This document shows positions 16,137 through 18,510 of a stretch of DNA of 18,510 nucleotides, piece after piece (position 1 is the stretch's first letter; each line of letters opens with the position of its first letter). Origin of the DNA: JANFXS01 sp022791155 (GTDB taxonomy: Bacteria; Bacillota; Clostridia; Lachnospirales; Anaerotignaceae); assembly GCA_949743895.1 (NCBI GenBank), contig CATJUX010000113.1:1-18510 (forward strand). Direction: 5' to 3'. Under the pieces are notes generated by a model. It was given only the letters and a program-made list of their open reading frames with translations, made no database searches and was not told the origin of the DNA. The position numbers and the translations under genes are program-made.

Positions 16137-16156
16137 AGCATGTAAAAGTACATGCT
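16137..16156 (+). promoter_or_regulatory. Perfect inverted repeat in the M23 gene leader
   Basis: AGCATGTA (16137-16144) and TACATGCT (16149-16156) form a perfect 8-bp inverted repeat around AAAG. It lies 6 nt after the candidate -10 TATCCT and 44 nt before the ATG. It could be an RNA hairpin at the extreme 5' end of the transcript or a protein-binding palindrome; no T-run follows, so it is not a terminator. Confidence 0.55.
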
Positions 16157-16200
16157 TATGTTCTGGATTATTATTTTGAATTTTTGAAAAGAGGAATATT

Positions 16201-17400
16201 ATGAGAATCAATATAAGGAAAGTGTTTATTGCTGCATTTTCAGCAGTGTTTGTTGTTTTTGCCCAAACTCCGGCAAAAGTGGATGCAGCAAAATCGCTTA
16301 CAGAACTGCAAAATGAGAGAAAACAACTGTCTCAAAACAGCGAGAATGCTAAAAAAGAGCTTGAAAATTTGAAAAACAAAAAGGCGACAGTTCAGGAGGA
16401 ACTGGATGCCCTTGACAAAGTTATGCAAACTGCTCAGGCTGAACTTGATAAGGCACAAAGTGACCTAAACGAGGTCACAGCCCGCCTCAATCTGTCAAAA
16501 GAAGAACTTGCACAAGCAGAGATAGATCAGGAAAATCAACTGAATATGTTTGGCAAAAGAATCAAGTTTATGCATGAAAATGGAAGCGTTGGCTATGTTG
16601 AGGTTATTTTGGAATCTGATAATATGGCTGATGTTCTTGCAAGAATGCAGTACATACAAGACATTATAAATTATGACAATAAAATCCTCGAAAATCTTAA
16701 AGAAAATAAAATTCTCATAGAAAAGAAAACAAAAGACATCGAACAGGAACAAATTGAAGCCGAACATCTTCTTATAGAACAAAAAGAAAAAACAGATGCT
16801 GTTGAAAGTGCGCGCCAAGAAAAACAAAATATAATGAACGCATATGAACAGGATGAGGACAAATATAATCAGCTGATTGAAAGCAACGAAAAAGCGAGCA
16901 AAGAGGTTGAAAAACTTATAAACGAGGCCATGGCAAAAGCGGCTGCAAGCCAGGGAGGGTCAGGATATGTTTACACAGGCGGAAAACTGAACTGGCCTGT
17001 ACCCGCAAGAGCGGCGTCTTCTTCAAGTCTTAGCAGTGGTTTTGTTTCGAGAAACAGGCCAATCGGGAGTGGAACAGAGTTTCATACAGGATATGACATA
17101 CCCGCGCCATATGGTTCTAACATTGTGGCGGCTGAAGCGGGAACGGTTATATATTCTGGTTGGATGAATGGCTATGGAAACACAATAATGATTAACCACG
17201 GAGGAGGGCTTGTCACCCTTTATGGGCACAATTCAAGTCTTGTTGTTTCAAACGGCGCTTCGGTGACAAGGGGACAGGTTGTTGCAAAGTGTGGAAGCAC
17301 AGGAAACTCAACTGGAAATCATTGTCATTTTGAAGTGCGTCTCAACGGAAAATATGTTAGCCCGGAACCATATTTGGGTGTTCCTAATATATCAAGATAA
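16201..17400 (+). CDS. Secreted coiled-coil M23 peptidoglycan hydrolase (EnvC/CwlO-like architecture)
   Basis: This 399-residue exported enzyme should cut peptide cross-bridges of peptidoglycan during growth or cell separation. Residues 1-29 are a signal peptide. Residues 31-245 are predicted to form a long coiled coil (repeated Glu/Lys/Leu heptads) interrupted near 120-150 by FMHENGSVGYVEVIL, the pattern of the EnvC/CwlO/PcsB N-terminal domain that is often controlled by FtsEX. After a Gly/Ser linker, residues about 275-392 are an M23 (LytM) domain. His295 and Asp299 (HTGYD) and His376 (HCHFE) are the zinc ligands, with His343 and His374 as catalytic partners. All are present, so it should be an active enzyme, not a degenerate activator. 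The ribosome binding site is AGAGGAA. No ftsEX genes are visible nearby. Regulation by WalR is suggested by the upstream box. Confidence 0.92.
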   Translation: MRINIRKVFIAAFSAVFVVFAQTPAKVDAAKSLTELQNERKQLSQNSENAKKELENLKNKKATVQEELDALDKVMQTAQAELDKAQSDLNEVTARLNLSKEELAQAEIDQENQLNMFGKRIKFMHENGSVGYVEVILESDNMADVLARMQYIQDIINYDNKILENLKENKILIEKKTKDIEQEQIEAEHLLIEQKEKTDAVESARQEKQNIMNAYEQDEDKYNQLIESNEKASKEVEKLINEAMAKAAASQGGSGYVYTGGKLNWPVPARAASSSSLSSGFVSRNRPIGSGTEFHTGYDIPAPYGSNIVAAEAGTVIYSGWMNGYGNTIMINHGGGLVTLYGHNSSLVVSNGASVTRGQVVAKCGSTGNSTGNHCHFEVRLNGKYVSPEPYLGVPNISR

Positions 17401-17406
17401 TTTTTA

Positions 17407-17448
17407 TAACCACTGAATGCAGTTTTTGTGTTCAGTGGTTAATTTTTT
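17407..17448 (+). terminator. Terminator of the M23 hydrolase gene
   Basis: An 11-bp perfect stem (TAACCACTGAA at 17407-17417 with 17431-17441) has a U-rich loop and is followed by TTTTTT. It begins 6 nt after the stop codon. Confidence 0.88.
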
Positions 17449-17486
17449 AATATTGTTTAGATTTTTGACTAAAGGGATATAGCATA

Positions 17487-17512
17487 AAATTAAAAAAGCT
17501 TTGCTTAAAGCT
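17487..17512 (-). terminator. Short terminator of the LysR gene
   Basis: On the minus strand AGCTTT-AAGC-AAAGCT (17497-17512) is followed by TTTTTAATTTT. The stem has only 6 bp and starts 1 nt past the stop codon, so its strength is uncertain, but the U-tail is clear. Confidence 0.55.
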
Positions 17513-17513
17513 G

Positions 17514-18422
17514 TTATTTGGCTTCTGAAGAAATGAAGCTTTTCATAGATGACACAAGTTCCTCAAGAAAACCTCTTAATTGAGGTGTGATAACTTTGTT
17601 TTGATGGAGTATAATTTGAACAAACTGAGAATGTGAAAAATCTTTAACATCAACTATTTTTATTTTGCCCGAATCAGCCGACTTTTTTATGCTGTAGTGT
17701 GGAAGGACTGACAAAAAATTGTTGTTTTCAACAAGCCGACGTGCCATAGAAGCACTTTGAAGCTTAAGAAATGAATGATATTTCACATTTTTGTGCTGCA
17801 TCAAACGCCGAAAACACTGACTGTAATTTGCCATGTCTTCCATCAAAACAAACTCCATTCCCTCAAAACTTTTTAGAGTTATATTTTCTTTTTTAAGAAA
17901 ATCGCTTTTTGGGTTCGCGATTATAACAATGGAAGCCATTTCTGTATGCCAGCAATTCCAGTCGGTGTTGGAAAGCAGGCTGTCTATGAGACATGCGGTG
18001 TCAAGCATTCCATCTTTAAGTTTTTCTTTTAGAGAAGCCGTGGAATCCACGGCAATGTCTATTTTCACATTTGGGAATCTTTTGTGATAGTTTGTTAATG
18101 TTGGTTCAAACAATATTTCAAAAAGTGATTCAACAATGCCAACTTTGACAGTTCCGCCCATTTCATTTTCATTTCTCATGAAATTTTCTATGCACTCAGT
18201 AGAAGACACTATTTGTTGAGCATGAGGAAGAAGTTCTTCACCATATTGTGTGAGAGAAATTTTTTTGCCAATTCTGTTAAAAAGCGGAACTCCAATTTCG
18301 TTTTCAAGCTGCTGAATTTGAGCACTTACATTGGATTGACAATATCCAAGGTTTTTGGCTGCTTTGGTGAAATTTTTTAGTGTTGCAACCTGAATGAACG
18401 TGTTTAGGTGGCGAATTTCCAT
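17514..18422 (-). CDS. LysR-type transcriptional regulator
   Basis: This 302-residue cytoplasmic DNA-binding regulator has the usual length for the family. Residues 1-60 are the winged helix-turn-helix (TFIQVATLKNFTKAAKNLGY, then QSNVSAQIQQLENEIG and LFNRIGKKISLT), followed by the linker helix and an effector-binding domain of periplasmic-binding-protein type from about residue 90 (TVKVGIVESLFEILF). The ligand and targets cannot be read from the sequence. LysR regulators often control a divergent neighbour, which would lie beyond the window edge at 18510. The ATG is preceded by AAAGGAGGA. A sigma-A promoter lies at 18451-18479 with an ATC-N9-GAT box directly upstream, suggesting autoregulation. 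It converges on the M23 gene. Confidence 0.95.
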   Translation of the reverse strand: MEIRHLNTFIQVATLKNFTKAAKNLGYCQSNVSAQIQQLENEIGVPLFNRIGKKISLTQYGEELLPHAQQIVSSTECIENFMRNENEMGGTVKVGIVESLFEILFEPTLTNYHKRFPNVKIDIAVDSTASLKEKLKDGMLDTACLIDSLLSNTDWNCWHTEMASIVIIANPKSDFLKKENITLKSFEGMEFVLMEDMANYSQCFRRLMQHKNVKYHSFLKLQSASMARRLVENNNFLSVLPHYSIKKSADSGKIKIVDVKDFSHSQFVQIILHQNKVITPQLRGFLEELVSSMKSFISSEAK

Positions 18423-18450
18423 AAAGCATTATCCTCCTTTTTTAATTTTG

Positions 18451-18479
18451 ATTATAATATTTTTGGCTTTTGTTTTCAA
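18451..18479 (-). promoter_or_regulatory. Sigma-A promoter of the LysR gene
   Basis: On the minus strand TTGAAA (18474-18479) is followed after 17 nt by TATAAT (18451-18456). One mismatch in the -35 is the only departure from consensus. The expected leader is about 22 nt. Confidence 0.75.
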
Positions 18480-18494
18480 TCATTATTTATGATT
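18478..18494. promoter_or_regulatory. Putative LysR-type operator (ATC-N9-GAT)
   Basis: AATCAT (18478-18483) and ATGATT (18489-18494) are a perfect inverted repeat around 5 nt. It contains ATC-N9-GAT and T-N11-A, the classic LysR-family recognition pattern. It overlaps the upstream edge of the -35 element of the LysR gene, where the regulator could repress itself and activate a divergent gene beyond the window. Confidence 0.55.
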
Positions 18495-18510
18495 ATATAT
18501 ATTAAATATA

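Larger units (their letters stand above)
15882..16200. other. Divergent intergenic region between the M60 operon and the M23 hydrolase
   Basis: These 319 nt contain no supported gene. From left to right they hold the minus-strand ribosome binding site and sigma-A promoter of the M60 operon (up to 15947). An extremely AT-rich block follows, in which GTTATATAAT is repeated in tandem 12 nt apart (15978-15987 and 15990-15999). Then come the TGTTAA-N5-TGTTAA box (16081-16097), a candidate -10 TATCCT (16126-16131), a short perfect hairpin (16137-16156) and the AGAGGAA ribosome binding site of the M23 gene. A possible second plus-strand promoter is TTGTTA (15977-15982), 16 nt, TATAAT (15999-16004). 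Confidence 0.75.

Overview
The window is a low-GC stretch from a spore-forming member of the Clostridia (Firmicutes/Bacillota). The evidence is spoIVA with a recognisable sigma-E promoter, a T-box riboswitch controlling pheST, S-layer homology (SLH) domains, a dockerin, AGGAGG-type ribosome binding sites and many U-tailed hairpin terminators. No species can be named from the sequence. I see no tRNA, rRNA, CRISPR array, insertion sequence or prophage gene. The whole window reads as chromosomal.

Layout. (1) Positions 2-928 hold the 3' part of a gene cut by the window edge. It encodes a trypsin-like (S1C) serine protease joined through a Lys/Ser-rich linker to an upstream domain that may be of the YceG type. 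(2) A hairpin terminator separates it from spoIVA (1145-2623, minus strand). (3) Next comes a DEAD-box RNA helicase with a DbpA-type RNA-binding tail (2770-4413, minus). (4) From 4512 to 8325 runs the pheS-pheT unit: a sigma-A promoter, a T-box leader with a UUC specifier, an attenuator, the two phenylalanyl-tRNA synthetase subunits and a two-way terminator. (5) A small minus-strand pair follows: an SdpI-family membrane protein (8819-9217) and a DUF6194 protein (8361-8810). (6) From 15947 down to 9307 on the minus strand is a two-gene surface operon: a 1716-residue M60-like (mucinase/enhancin type) metalloprotease carrying a dockerin, and a 454-residue SLH protein with a possible cohesin-like N-terminal domain. 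(7) A divergent intergenic region leads to a coiled-coil M23 peptidoglycan hydrolase (16201-17400, plus). (8) A LysR-type regulator (17514-18422, minus) closes the window.

How the genes work together. Regions 1-5 are largely housekeeping: sporulation coat assembly, RNA remodelling, and tRNA charging under feedback by uncharged tRNA-Phe. The most interesting part is region 6. A perfect-consensus sigma-A promoter drives a large secreted protease and, 14 nt behind it, a wall-binding SLH protein. The simplest reading is a self-contained protease display module in which the SLH protein holds the protease on the cell surface through a dockerin-cohesin contact. The cohesin assignment is weak and is inference. 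Facing away from this operon, the M23 hydrolase gene has an exact match to the WalR consensus, TGTWAH-N5-TGTWAH, about 100 nt upstream. This suggests control by the cell-wall two-component system that regulates similar hydrolases in other Firmicutes. The LysR gene has an ATC-N9-GAT site abutting its own promoter, as expected for autoregulation.
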